A DNA stretch of 64,000 bases, from contig NZ_CP094264.1 in NCBI RefSeq assembly GCF_023614235.1, positions 5,022,001 to 5,086,000 of the forward strand, read 5' to 3'. The notes below the pieces were generated by a model, which saw nothing but the letters and a program-made list of their open reading frames with translations, had not been told where the DNA came from and made no database searches. This stretch comes from Streptomyces sp. MRC013 (GTDB lineage: Bacteria > Actinomycetota > Actinomycetes > Streptomycetales > Streptomycetaceae). Below are positions 27,102 to 36,199 of this stretch, one piece after another (position 1 is the first letter of the stretch; every line of letters begins with the position of its first letter). Made by a program: the position numbers and the translations under genes.

Positions 27102-27756
27102 CTACGGGAGGGGGGACGGGCGGGCCTGCCCGCCCCGGATCGTCCCGCCCGCTCGTCCCGTCTTCGCGGCGCCGGCTTCCTGGGGCCGGTGGCCCGCGCC
27201 CGTCCCGGCGGGCGGGAGGGGGCGGGGGCGGCCGGTGACCGCGAGCAGCGCGGCCGCCGTCAGGCCGAGCACACCGGCCGCGAGGAGCTGGACCCTGTGG
27301 TCCAGGGTGGCCACCAGGGCCGTGCCGACGAGGAGGGCGCCACCGCGGCATCCTGCGGCCGCGGCCCGTCCGGGCCTCAGCGCGGTGGCCGTACGCGGAC
27401 CGGGCCCACCCACAGCAGTCCGCCGCCGCGGGCCGGATCCCGCCGGCAGGACCCGGCCGGTGCGGCCGGGCCGGTTCGCGGCCGGGCGTCGTGCGCGCGG
27501 CGGCCGGCGTCGTACGCCGCGCGCCGCGCCGGGTCGCGCAGCACCCCGTACGCGGCGACCACCGCGGCGAACCGCCCGGCGGCCGCCCGGCGGCCGGCCT
27601 CGTCCCGTCCGGGGAGCCGTCCGGGTGCAGCGCGCGGACGAGCCGCCGGTAGGCGGAGGCGATCTGCTCGGCCGACGCCGCGGGCGCCACCCCCAGCACC
27701 GCGTAGGGGTCGTGCCGGACACCGCCGTCGTCCCGTTCCGTCGTCACCGTCGTCAC
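27102..27756 (-). pseudogene. DnaJ-domain membrane protein, two apparent frameshifts
   Basis: From ATG at 27756 the product opens with a J domain: HDPYAVLGVAPAASAEQIASAY, then LVRALHPDGS with the HPD triad. Coding then moves frame at about 27560-27600 and continues VVAAYGVLRDPARRAAYDAG, the end of the J domain. After a second change near 27370-27420 it reaches a hydrophobic pair, LVGTALVATLDHRVQLLAAG and VLGLTAAALLAV. Both changes equal one missing base. With them repaired the product would be a J-domain protein with two C-terminal membrane spans. Either the gene is decayed or the sequence has two errors. Confidence 0.6.
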
Positions 27757-27863
27757 CTCGCAGGGGTCGGTGCGGGCGCCCCTCCCCGGCCGGGTCCGCG
27801 CCGGACGTCGGTCAGCCGAGGGGTCAGACCCACCAGCAGCGTCACCACGTCACATCCTCGCTG

Positions 27864-28550
27864 TCAGCCGAGGGAGCGCCGGTCGTGGTCGCTGGCCCGG
27901 CGCAGCTCGTCCGTCCGCCGCGCCACGTCCTCGACCCGCGCGGCCAGCTCCGGGTACCGGCCCCGCAGGTGCGGGCCGGCGTCGGCGAGCGGGCCGATGA
28001 GGCCGGCCGCGTCGTCGCCGGCGAGCGCCTCGGCGATCCGGCCGATCGGCGACCGGGCCTGCCGGGCGAGATCGTCGAGCGCGGTGATCTGCCCGGCGAG
28101 CTGCCGCAGGTCCGCGGCGTTGCGCCGGGCCCACGCGCTCACCGACCGGTCGGCGGCCCGCCGGTCGCGGGTCGCCTTGACCCGCTGGTCGCCCGTCGCG
28201 CCGCGGCCGCCGCCCGGCCGCAGACGCAGGTACCGGCGCTCCGCCGCCTGCCGGCTGGCCACACCGAGCGGGCCGGCGAGGTCGGCCCAGCTGGCGCCGG
28301 CCGTGCGGGCCGTCTCGATGAGCGCGGGCTCCCAGTCCGCCAGCCGCCGCCGCACCTCCCGGAGCAGCAGCAGTGCCGCGAGGGCGTCCTCCGCGCCCGG
28401 CGACGGGGACCCCGGACCGGTCCGCCCTCCGTCCACCGGGGTGCCGTGCGCCGTGCGGATCGCCTCGTCGATCGTGCTCAGCGCGGCCGCGGCGGCGACG
28501 AAGGAGCCGGGGGCCGGTACGTGGGGCGCCGGCTGCTCGGCTTCGCTCAC
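27864..28550 (-). CDS. rheA: RheA-type repressor of hsp18
   Basis: A 228-residue cytosolic protein divergent from hsp18. RheA of Streptomyces albus is 231 residues and divergent from hsp18, and represses it by binding TGTCATC-N5-GATGACA. That exact operator is present in the shared promoter region. The protein has a central SWADLAGPLGVASRQAAERRYL, which looks like its helix-turn-helix. The remainder is helical and charged. The GTG at 28550 has GGAGGAGG upstream. RheA is known as a thermosensor; heat sensing here is inferred. Confidence 0.85.
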   Translation of the reverse strand: MSEAEQPAPHVPAPGSFVAAAAALSTIDEAIRTAHGTPVDGGRTGPGSPSPGAEDALAALLLLREVRRRLADWEPALIETARTAGASWADLAGPLGVASRQAAERRYLRLRPGGGRGATGDQRVKATRDRRAADRSVSAWARRNAADLRQLAGQITALDDLARQARSPIGRIAEALAGDDAAGLIGPLADAGPHLRGRYPELAARVEDVARRTDELRRASDHDRRSLG

Positions 28551-28574
28551 GGAGCCTCCTCCACGGGACGAGAA

Positions 28575-28591
28575 GTCATCGTTCGGATGAC
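28575..28591. promoter_or_regulatory. RheA operator 1
   Basis: GTCATC-GTTCG-GATGAC, a 6-5-6 palindrome, lies next to the rheA start. Its centre is 27 bp from that of operator 2. The position fits autoregulation of rheA. Confidence 0.85.
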
Positions 28592-28600
28592 GGGAGAGGT

Positions 28601-28619
28601 TGTCATCGTTTCGATGACA
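28601..28619. promoter_or_regulatory. RheA operator 2 overlapping the hsp18 promoter
   Basis: TGTCATC-GTTTC-GATGACA is identical to the RheA operator described for S. albus hsp18. A likely -35 TTGTCA (28600-28605) overlaps it and a -10-like TTACAA follows after 16 bases, so bound RheA would block hsp18. Confidence 0.92.
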
Positions 28620-28684
28620 TGTTACAACGGGAGACAGGTGAACGCATTGGCATGGAGTGTCCGAACCAGTGGAGGTGTTTCACG

Positions 28685-29125
28685 ATGTTGATGCGCACCG
28701 ATCCGTTCCAGGAGATCGACCGGATCGCCCAGAGGCTCCTCGGTACGTCCGGGACGTGGACGCGGCCCACGGCGATGCCGATGGACGCGTACCGCGAGGG
28801 CGACGAGTACGTGATCGCCCTGGACCTGCCCGGCGTGGACCCGGACGCCATCGACGTCGACGTCGAGCGGAACATGCTGACGGTGAGGGCCGAGCGCAGG
28901 CCGCAGGCGAAGACCGAGAACGTGCAGATGGAGCTCTCCGAACGCCCCCTGGGCGTCTTCTCCCGCCAGGTGATGCTGGCCGACACCCTCGACGTGGAGA
29001 ACATCAAGGGCGACTACGACGCGGGCGTGCTGACCCTGCGGATCCCGATCGCCGAGCGCGCCAAGCCGCGCAAGATCGCCATCAGCGCCACCGGCGACGG
29101 TTCGCGCAGGGAAATCGGCAGCTGA
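28685..29125 (+). CDS. hsp18: Small heat-shock protein Hsp18 (Hsp20 family)
   Basis: A 146-residue cytosolic holdase chaperone. The alpha-crystallin domain runs from PMDAYREGDEYVIALDLPG to GVLTLRIPIAERAKPRKI, with the conserved GVLTLRIP. The N-terminal arm is MLMRTDPFQEIDRIAQRL. GGAGGTG at 28671-28677 precedes the ATG. Control by RheA is expected from the operators. Confidence 0.95.
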   Translation: MLMRTDPFQEIDRIAQRLLGTSGTWTRPTAMPMDAYREGDEYVIALDLPGVDPDAIDVDVERNMLTVRAERRPQAKTENVQMELSERPLGVFSRQVMLADTLDVENIKGDYDAGVLTLRIPIAERAKPRKIAISATGDGSRREIGS

Positions 29126-29194
29126 CCGGAGTCCGCTCACAGCGCGGACGGGGGCGGTGCCCCGCCCCCGTCCGCAGGCCGGAAGGGGCGTGCG

Positions 29195-29590
29195 ATGCGG
29201 ATGAGATGGGAGTCGTTCCTGGACTCCGTCCGGGAGCGCGGCGAGTACGCGTCGCCGCACGAGGCGGAGCGCGCCGCCAGGGTCGTCCTGGCGCTGCTCG
29301 GCGCGCACCTGGTGGGTGAGGTGCGGGCCGAACTGGCCGCCGGACTTCCGGAGACCTTCGAGGTGATCCTCCTCAACCCCCTCCAGGCCGCCGAACCCCT
29401 CTCCCCGGAGCGTTTCACCCGCGCCACCGCGGCGTGGATCGAGGGAGCCACCGAGGAGACCGCCAAGTGGGACGTCGGCGCCGTGCTGAGCGTCGTCGCC
29501 GACGCGGCGGGCGAGGACCTCACGCGCCGCGTCCTGCTGCAGCTCCCTCCGGGGTACGACCTTCTCTTCGGCCGCCCGCGGGCGGCCTGA
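29195..29590 (+). CDS. DUF2267 protein, first of a tandem pair
   Basis: A 131-residue cytosolic protein. It opens RWESFLDSVRERGEYASPHEAERAARVVLALLG, and the motif LAAGLPETFEVILLN follows, as in DUF2267. The C-terminal half repeats the pattern, ending LTRRVLLQLPPGYDLLFG. GGAAGGGG precedes the start. It follows hsp18 by 69 bases and may be co-transcribed in the heat-shock response. Confidence 0.87.
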   Translation: MRMRWESFLDSVRERGEYASPHEAERAARVVLALLGAHLVGEVRAELAAGLPETFEVILLNPLQAAEPLSPERFTRATAAWIEGATEETAKWDVGAVLSVVADAAGEDLTRRVLLQLPPGYDLLFGRPRAA

Positions 29591-29649
29591 CCACCACCGA
29601 CGACACGCGGTCGCCCGCGGGCGCGACCGGGGAGGAAAGGCTTTCCAGC

Positions 29650-30048
29650 ATGACGTGGCAGGAACTCGTGGACCGCATCCGCACCGCCGGCCGCTACGAC
29701 TCCGACGCGGAGGCGGAACGCGTCCTGCGAGCCGTGCTGACCGTACTGGGCGGCCACGTCGTCGGCGACGAACGCTGCGAACTGGTACGGGTCCTGCCCG
29801 CCGAGGCCGGCGCCCTGCTCGCCGCCCAGGTCCCGGTCACGGAGCCCGTCACCGCGCCCGGGTTCGTCGACCGCGTCGCCCGCGCCCTCGCGCCGTTCAC
29901 CCCCGCCGAGGCCCGCTGGGCCACCTCCACGGTCCTGACCGTCGTCGCCGACGAGGCGGGCGACGCCCTCACCCGGCGGATCCTCGCCGGCCTGCCCCGC
30001 GGCTACGCGCTCCTGTTCGGTCTGGCCGAACTGGCCCCCGCCGCCTGA
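29650..30048 (+). CDS. DUF2267 protein, second of a tandem pair
   Basis: A 132-residue paralogue of the preceding gene, 59 bases downstream. It shows the same order: WQELVDRIRTAGRYDSDAEAERVLRAVLTVLGGHVVGDE, ELVRVLPAEAGALLA and LTRRILAGLPRGYALLFG. GGGGAGG upstream precedes the ATG at 29650. The pair likely arose by duplication. Function is unknown. Confidence 0.87.
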   Translation: MTWQELVDRIRTAGRYDSDAEAERVLRAVLTVLGGHVVGDERCELVRVLPAEAGALLAAQVPVTEPVTAPGFVDRVARALAPFTPAEARWATSTVLTVVADEAGDALTRRILAGLPRGYALLFGLAELAPAA

Positions 30049-30460
30049 CGGTCCGTCACCGCCCGTCTCCCGCGCGGGACGTCCGGTGGGAGGCGAAGGA
30101 GGTGCTGGGGGCGCCGTGCGTACGCGGGACCGCCACCGCGGGCGCACGGCGCGGGGCGGCGGGCGGGAGAAGCGGGAGCGGGAAGGCGGGGCCGGGCGCG
30201 GACCCGGCGCCGTGTGACCACCCACCGGGTCCGCCCCACCGGATCCATCCCACCGGACTCCAGGGCCTCGCCGCCCGACCCGCCCCCGGGCCGCGCCGAC
30301 CGGCGCCGCCGCCCCGGCGGGCCCGCCGGTGAGCCCGGACGCCCGGCGTGCGCCGCGTCGGCGCGGGAGCGCCGTCCGGGCCGTTTTCTGTCGGGACTCG
30401 CGGGACCCCTGGGGCCGCCGGGGCCGCCGGGGCGCGTTCGGCGGCGTGCTCCGGGGCCTC
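30049..30460. other. Intergenic region between convergent genes
   Basis: No gene is supported. Short direct repeats of a CCACCGGRTCC-like unit occur around 30220-30265 and ggggccgcc repeats near 30410-30435. Confidence 0.4.
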
Positions 30461-30484
30461 GCCGGGCGGGACGTCCCGCCCGGC
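30461..30484. terminator. Perfect 24-bp palindrome, terminator-like
   Basis: GCCGGGCGGGAC followed by its exact complement at 30473-30484. It stands two bases past the stop of the haloperoxidase-like gene and would fold as a hairpin with a small GACGTC loop. Confidence 0.65.
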
Positions 30485-30486
30485 GG

Positions 30487-31783
30487 TCAGTCGTCCAGCG
30501 GGCGGAAGTTGCGGGCGAGCGCCCAAGCGGCCACCCGCTCGCCCGTGCGGGTGCCGACCGTGTTCGCCGTGCGGGTGTGGATGCCCGCCCAGGTGCGGGC
30601 GCCCACGCAGTCGCGGTTGTAGGCGCGGGCGGAGTCGTAGTACCGGGTCTTCCCGGCGAGGACCGAGGTGATGCGCAGGTCGAGGTGGGAGTCGCCGGAC
30701 AACAGCGTCAGCGTCCGGGTCAGGGCGCCGGCGGTGGTGGTGTGGCCGCTGAGGTAGTCGGGGTGCGCGGGGGTCTGGAGGAACGGCTCCCACCCGGGAT
30801 CGGCCTCGGTGAGCGGGTTGCCGTCGTGGTCGGCCTCGCGGATGGCGGTGACGGGCCGCCAGGTGCCGTAGTGCAGCTTGGCGTCCCAGGCGGCGATCAC
30901 GGCGTCGGCCTGGACGGTGTTCACGGCGGCGAACAGCCGGGCCGTGTCGACCAGGTCGAGGCCGTCCCGGGCGGCGCGGTCGGCGAGGGCGCCCTGCAGG
31001 TCGAGTTTGGTGAAGAACTGCGCCGTGTCGGTCTGCGAAGGGCTCCGCACCGGGCTGTCCTTCGCGCCGTACGCCTTCACCTCGTTCAGGTCGGCGGCGT
31101 ACCGGGCGGATGTCAGCGCGGGCGGCGGGCCGGGGCGGAACCGGTCGGGGCGGTCGACGAGCAGCGGACGCAGCCGCGCCAGCCACGCGGCGGTGAAGGG
31201 GTGGTGCCCGGGGGGCGTGGGGCGCCACACCCCGGGGGCGGGGAGGCGCCGGGAAGGCGACCGGGGCGCCGCGGCCGTCGTCCTTCCGCAGTGCGATGAC
31301 GCGTTCGGCCGCGCGACGGCCGAACGCCACGCCGGCCCTCTCCGCCGGCCCGTCGGGGACCGCGGCGAGCGAGTCGGCGTAGGCGGCCCTCAACCGGTCC
31401 TCCGTCTCCGGGAAGTAGTGCAGCAGCACGCCGTGGGCGGCGGCGGCCGCCGCCGCCGTGGACGACGCGGCGCGGGGGCCCCGCGCGTTCCAGCGGTACG
31501 GCTCGTACCGGCCCTCGATCCCGACCACCGCGTTGTACATGCCCGCCGAGACGAAGGCGTGCCAGACCGCCTCCTCCGGCGGGGTCAGGCGGCCCCCGGG
31601 GTCGATGATGTCCGCCGTCAGCCGCGCCCAGTCGGCGATGACGGAGCCGGAGGCGGCGGCAGGGGAGGAGCGCGGCGCCCGCACCGTCGGCGCGGGGACC
31701 GCCGCGACCGCCGTCAGTCCCAGCAACGCGGCCGCGGCCGCGAGGGTCCGGCGTGGTGACGGTCTCGTCTGTGTCTTTTGCAT
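30487..31783 (-). CDS. Secreted vanadium haloperoxidase/PAP2-like protein (apparent frameshift)
   Basis: The ATG at 31783 has GGGGAG upstream, and a signal peptide follows (RRTLAAAAALLGLTAVAAVPAPT). The mature protein starts SVIADWARLTADIIDPGG and has HGVLLHYFPE. At 31230-31243, a stretch of C and G runs, coding changes frame. Removing one base joins FPAPP to APGVWRPTPPGHHPF. The C-terminal half has the vanadate/phosphate-binding set: K-x6-RP in KLHYGTWRP, SGH in DYLSGHTTTAG and R-x5-H in ARTWAGIHTR. The product would be about 431 residues. It is a non-specific phosphatase or a haloperoxidase; the sequence does not decide. Confidence 0.8.
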
Positions 31784-32101
31784 GTTTCTCCCCTGTTTAG
31801 ATGGTTTTTCCCTACTTTCGACGTCCCGGCGGGCGGCGCAAGCGCCCTCGCCGCCCCGGCCGCCCCGGCCACCCGAACGGATCCGGCCGAAGGGCCGGTG
31901 CCCGTTTAGTGCGAATAAAGGCAATTGCTGAAATATTACTCATTTGCGGCGTTCGGGAAGGCGGTGCGGAGTCCGCGGGAGGGGCGCGGCCCGTGACGTC
32001 GGTCACGGCGACGGGAGGCGGAATTCCCCGTACTTCGCACCGTCAAGCGGAATTCACCGTCCCACGGGTCCGCAATGGATCACCGAAGAGAATTCCGGGT
32101 C
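31784..32101. other. Divergent promoter region with an A/T-rich island
   Basis: No gene is supported. About 31915-31950 is strongly A/T-rich for this genome (tgaaatattactcat), as is typical of a promoter or upstream element serving the two divergent secreted-protein genes. Confidence 0.45.
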
Positions 32102-32131
32102 TTGTTCCACCCGGCGGGTTTCGTTTACGGT
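32102..32131 (+). promoter_or_regulatory. Putative promoter of the riboswitch transcript
   Basis: TTGTTC at 32102-32107 and TACGGT at 32126-32131 are separated by 18 bases. The riboswitch begins about ten bases downstream. Confidence 0.5.
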
Positions 32132-32141
32132 CACCGTCATT

Positions 32142-32325
32142 CCGGAGGGAACGCCGAATCCTGCCGCCTTCCGGACCCCGGAACTCACATATCCGCGTCC
32201 GGCAGGAGCGGGGGAACCAGGTAAGCCGCCGATCCGGCGTCCGGAACGGCTAGGGGTGAAGTCGCGGGCGACCGCGGCCGGGCATCTCCCGCCCGAACCC
32301 GACAGCTCACCTCGCAGGCGCCGGA
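32142..32325 (+). ncRNA. ydaO/yuaA-type c-di-AMP riboswitch
   Basis: The leader shows the conserved blocks of this class in order: GGGAACGCCGAATCCTGCCG (ending near 32165), CGGCAGGAGCGGGGGAACCA, GGGGTGAAGTCG, GGGCATCTCCCG and GAACCCGACAGCTCACCTCG, then CAGGCG. The outer helices pair across the element. In Streptomyces this class precedes cell-wall hydrolase genes and turns them down when c-di-AMP is high. It ends about 12 bases before the lytic transglycosylase ATG. Confidence 0.93.
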
Positions 32326-32337
32326 GAGGAACGCCCC

Positions 32338-33124
32338 ATGCCCCCTCAGGGTAAGCACCGCCGTCCCAGGAGCAGTCGACTCAGCCGCGGACTCGCCGTC
32401 GCGGGTACCGGCGGGGCGGCCCTCGCCCTGCCCCTGACCGGCACCGTCACCGCCTCCGCCGCGCCCGGCGCGGCGCCCGCCGCGGTCGTCGCGGCGAAGC
32501 CCGCCGCCGCTTCGGCAGCCGCCGCCGAGGCCGCCAAGCCCGTGACGCACACGGTGGCCGCGGGCGACACCCTCTCCGGCGTCGCCCGCGAACACTCCGT
32601 GAGGGGCGGCTGGAAGAAGCTGTACCGGGACAACAGGAAGGTCGTCGGTGACGACCCGTCACTCATCCGGCCGGGTCTGAGGCTCACCGTCGGAGCCGAG
32701 GCGCCGGCCGCGGGGAAGACCGCCGCGAAGCGCTCCGCGCCGGCCCGCGCCGACCGCTCCGCGGCCCGTGCCGCCGTCGCCCCCCGCCGCGGCGAAGTCG
32801 TACACCGACGACCTCGACGGCTGGATCAGGGAATCGCTCGACGTCATGGCCCGGCACGGAATTCCGGGGACGTACGAGGGAATTCACCGCAACATCATGC
32901 GCGAGTCCTCCGGAAATCCCCTCGCGATCAACGGCTGGGATTCGAACGCCGCCGCCGGGACGCCCTCGAAGGGCCTCCTCCAGGTCATCGACCCCACGTT
33001 CCGCGCCTACCACGTGCCGGGTACCTCCTCGGACCCGTTCGACCCGGTCGCCAACATCACCGCCGCGTGCAACTACGCCGCCGACCGGTACGGCTCCATC
33101 GACAACGTCAACGGCCCGTACTGA
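32338..33124 (+). CDS. Secreted LysM lytic transglycosylase (apparent frameshift)
   Basis: From ATG at 32338 a basic head and signal (LSRGLAVAGTGGAALALPLTG) are followed by a LysM domain, THTVAAGDTLSGVAREH to DPSLIRPGLRLTVG. Coding shifts frame at the C6 run 32780-32785. Dropping one C links AARAAVAPAAAKSYTDDLDG. The C-terminal SLT domain has the catalytic Glu in IMRESSGNPLAINGWD, then GTPSKGLLQVIDPTFRAYHVPG and NYAADRYGSIDNVNGPY. The product, about 261 residues, binds and cuts peptidoglycan outside the cell. The c-di-AMP riboswitch controls it. Confidence 0.87.
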
Positions 33125-33125
33125 C

Positions 33126-33166
33126 CGCTCCTTCCGGGCACCGTCCGCCGGTGCCCGGAAGGAGCG
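33126..33166. terminator. Bidirectional terminator hairpin
   Basis: A 17-bp perfect stem pairs 33126-33142 with 33150-33166 around a 7-base loop, beginning two bases after the transglycosylase stop. Confidence 0.85.
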
Positions 33167-33250
33167 CGGCCCGTCCGCCCCGGCCGGGAGGCCGGGTGGG
33201 GAGAGGGGCGCGGCACCTCCGCGGGGGAACGGCGGCCCGTCACCGGGGCG

Positions 33251-35965
33251 TCACCACTCCGGGTCGTCGAAGAGCGGCGGCACCTCCGGAGCCGCCGCCC
33301 CGCCCGTCGGCGGCTGCTCCGTCCACATCACCTTGCCGCCCGGCGTGTACCGGGTGCCCCACCGGCCCGCCAGCTGCGACACGAGGAACAGGCCGCGGCC
33401 GCCCTCGTCCGTGGTGGCCGCCCGCCGCAGGTGCGGGGAGGTGCTGCTGGCGTCCGAGACCTCGCAGATCAGGTTCCGGTCGCGCAGCATCCGCACGTGG
33501 ATCGGTGCGGAGCCGTACCGGATCGCGTTGGTGATCAGTTCGCTGAGCACCAGCTCGGTGGTGAACCCGATCTCCCCGAGCCCCCACCGCTCCAGCTGCC
33601 GCCCGCACGCCGCCCGCACCGGCGCCACCGCCGACGGGTCGGGCGGCACGTCCCACTCGGCCACGCGGTCCCGCGGCAGCAGCCGGGTGCGGGCCACCAG
33701 CAGGGCGATGTCGTCGCGGCGGTGCGGCGGCAGCATCGCGTCGAACACCGCGCGGCAGATCTCCTCCGGTGTCCGCCCCGGCGCTCCGGTGAGCGCCTCG
33801 CGCAGCATCCGCAGCCCCGCGTCGAGGTCCCGCTCCCGGTGCTCGATCAACCCGTCCGTGTACAGCACCAGACGGCTGTCCTCGGGGAGGAACACCTCGC
33901 ACGTCTCGAACGGGCCGCCCCCCAGGCCCAGCGGGGGGAACACGGGCAGGTCGGGGAAGCCCACCGACCCGTCGGGGCGTACCACGGCCGGTGCGAAGTG
34001 GCCCGCCGACGCCATGCAGCAGCCGCCCGTCACCGGGTCGTAGATGGCGTACAGGCAGGTCGCCCCGGTGATTCCGGAACCGGCGTCCTCCGCCTCCTCC
34101 TCGTCGATCCGGGACACCAGCTCGTCGAGGTGGCCCAGCAGCTCGTCCGGCGGCAGGTCGAGCGCGGAGAAGTTGTGCACCGCCGTGCGCAGCCGGCCCA
34201 TCGTCGCCGCCGCGTGCAGGCCGTGCCCCACCACGTCCCCGACGACGAGCGCGACCCGCGCGCCGGACAGCGGGATCACGTCGAACCAGTCGCCGCCCAC
34301 CCCGGCCTGCGCCGGGAGGTAGCGGTGCGCCGTCTCCAGCGCGTCCTGCTCGGGCAGCACCCGGGGCAGCAGGCTCCGCTGGAGCGTCACCGCCATGGCG
34401 TGCTCCCGCGTGTACCGGCGCGCGTTGTCGACGGCGACCGCCGCCCGCGCCGCCAGCTCCTCCGCGAAGGCCAGGTCCTCCTCGTCGAACCGCCCGGAGG
34501 GCGCCGAGCGCCAGAAGTTGGCCATCCCCAGGACGACCCCGCGCGCCTGGAGCGGCACGGTCACCAGCGAGCGGATGCCGTACGCGAGGGCCACGTCGGC
34601 GCCCGCCGGGTCCTGCTCCCGCCAGCCGTGCGCCACGGTCAGGTCCGCCTCCAGCACCGCCTTCCCGCGTGCCAGCGCCGCGGCCATCGGCGTCGTCGGC
34701 ACGTCGAACCGGATCAGGTCGCCGACCGGCTGGAGCGGGTGGTCGTCCCGCACGCCGCTGACGGCGGCGCGGCGCATCACGGTGCGGGCCTCCGTGGGCT
34801 CCTCCCCCCGCAGCACCGGGTCCGGCAGCTCGACCGTCACGAAGTCCGCGAACCGGGGGACCGCGACCTCCGACAGCTCCTGCGCCGTCCGTGCGACGTC
34901 CAGCGTCGTCCCGATCCGCACGCCGGCCTCGTACAGCAGCGTCAACCGCTCCCGCGCCACCGCGGCCACGCCCGTCACGGCCCGCAACTCGGTGGTGTCG
35001 CGGAGCGTGGCGACGGTGCCGGACGGACCGCCGTACGGGTCGGTCGGCCGGGTGTTGACCGCGAGCAGGCGGTCGCCCGCGAGGTGCACCTCGTCGGTGA
35101 CCGGACGGCCCGACGCGAGCAGCTCGGAGGTGTCGCCGGCCAGGCCCAGGTCGGTGACGTGGCGGCCCTCGGCGTCGGCGGGCAGGTCGAGCAGGCGGCG
35201 GGCCTCGTCGTTGGCGAGGGTGAGCCGGCCGTCGCCTCCGACGATCAGCACCCCCTCCCGCACCGCGTGCAGCACCGCGTCGTGGTGTTCGTACATCCGG
35301 GTCATCTCGGCCGGGCCGAGGCCGCGTGTCTGGCGGCGCAGCCGCCTGCTCACCAGGGCCGCGCTGGCCGTCGCCAGGACCAGCGCGCCGGCGCCCGTGC
35401 CGAGGATCAGCGGCAGCTGCCGGGCGGCGGCCTCGCCGACGTGATCGACCGACACCCCGGCGCTCACCAGGCCCACGACCGCGCCCCGGTCGTCCGTCAC
35501 GGGGACGACGGTCCGCGCGGCGTCGTGCGGGCCGCCCTCGAAGAGCTCCGTGACCGCCCGGCCCCGGGCCGCCTGCCCCGTGTCCTCGGCGCGGGTGCCG
35601 ACCAGGCCCGGGTCGCTGTCCGCGATCCGGACGCCCTCCGGGGTCAGGACCGCGACGAAGTCCACGCCCGCGCCGCGCCGGGCGTCCACCGTGTGCCGCT
35701 GGAGGGCCTTCGCCGGATCGGCCGACCGGAGCGCGGCGAGGGTGCCGGGGGCGTCCGCGAAGGACTCGGCCGCCGCGCGCGACCGGTTCCGCGCGTCGCG
35801 TTCGCTGTCGTACCGGGCCTGGTACGACAGGGCCGTCACCGCGGCGACGATCAGAGCCAGGGCCATCACGACCTGGAGGAGGAGCACCTGTCCTGCGGCG
35901 CTGCGCGCGCCTGGGAGCCGCCTCCAGCGCCCGGACCGTCCGAGACGGCCGCTCTTGCCCCTCAT
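33251..35965 (-). CDS. Membrane SpoIIE-type phosphatase with sensor, PAS, GAF and kinase-like domains
   Basis: A 904-residue signalling protein. A first span (GQVLLLQVVMALALIVAAVTA) and a second (LPLILGTGAGALVLATASAALV) enclose an extracellular sensor of about 130 residues. Inside the cell are a PAS domain (EHHDAVLHAVREGVLIVGG), a GAF domain (about residues 335-500) and a PP2C/SpoIIE phosphatase (GGDWFDVIPL, VVGDVVGHGLHAAATMGRLR, DDIALLVART). The C-terminal HATPase shows ELVLSELITNAIRYG and DEGGRGLFLV. Such proteins dephosphorylate and phosphorylate anti-anti-sigma partners. A close paralogue lies at 54677-57421. Confidence 0.92.
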   Translation of the reverse strand: MRGKSGRLGRSGRWRRLPGARSAAGQVLLLQVVMALALIVAAVTALSYQARYDSERDARNRSRAAAESFADAPGTLAALRSADPAKALQRHTVDARRGAGVDFVAVLTPEGVRIADSDPGLVGTRAEDTGQAARGRAVTELFEGGPHDAARTVVPVTDDRGAVVGLVSAGVSVDHVGEAAARQLPLILGTGAGALVLATASAALVSRRLRRQTRGLGPAEMTRMYEHHDAVLHAVREGVLIVGGDGRLTLANDEARRLLDLPADAEGRHVTDLGLAGDTSELLASGRPVTDEVHLAGDRLLAVNTRPTDPYGGPSGTVATLRDTTELRAVTGVAAVARERLTLLYEAGVRIGTTLDVARTAQELSEVAVPRFADFVTVELPDPVLRGEEPTEARTVMRRAAVSGVRDDHPLQPVGDLIRFDVPTTPMAAALARGKAVLEADLTVAHGWREQDPAGADVALAYGIRSLVTVPLQARGVVLGMANFWRSAPSGRFDEEDLAFAEELAARAAVAVDNARRYTREHAMAVTLQRSLLPRVLPEQDALETAHRYLPAQAGVGGDWFDVIPLSGARVALVVGDVVGHGLHAAATMGRLRTAVHNFSALDLPPDELLGHLDELVSRIDEEEAEDAGSGITGATCLYAIYDPVTGGCCMASAGHFAPAVVRPDGSVGFPDLPVFPPLGLGGGPFETCEVFLPEDSRLVLYTDGLIEHRERDLDAGLRMLREALTGAPGRTPEEICRAVFDAMLPPHRRDDIALLVARTRLLPRDRVAEWDVPPDPSAVAPVRAACGRQLERWGLGEIGFTTELVLSELITNAIRYGSAPIHVRMLRDRNLICEVSDASSTSPHLRRAATTDEGGRGLFLVSQLAGRWGTRYTPGGKVMWTEQPPTGGAAAPEVPPLFDDPEW

Positions 35966-36151
35966 GCACCATTTCTAACACCGGCCGTGTTCTCCCGGCG
36001 ACCGCGCGCACACCGCCGCCCCGCCCGGGGCGGCGGGTCCGGCGAGGGGGCCGGGGCGCCGTCCGGGGGCGGACCCCCTTCCGGGCGCGGGGGCCGGGCG
36101 GGACGCCGCCCCGCGCCCGGAAGGGGGCCGCCGCCGGGGCCGGAACGCACG

Positions 36152-36184
36152 GACCGGTGGCCCGCACGAGGCGGACCACCGGTC
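36152..36184 (-). terminator. Terminator hairpin after the protease gene
   Basis: GACCGGTGG at 36152-36160 pairs with 36176-36184; after one mismatch four more pairs extend the stem inward. It lies 15 bases past the protease stop. Confidence 0.6.
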
Positions 36185-36199
36185 TGGGTGGAGACGGGA

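Noticed and set aside
30049..30460. A gene between the DUF2267 and haloperoxidase-like genes
   Set aside because: All frames are Pro/Arg/Gly-rich with short simple repeats and no start with a ribosome site.
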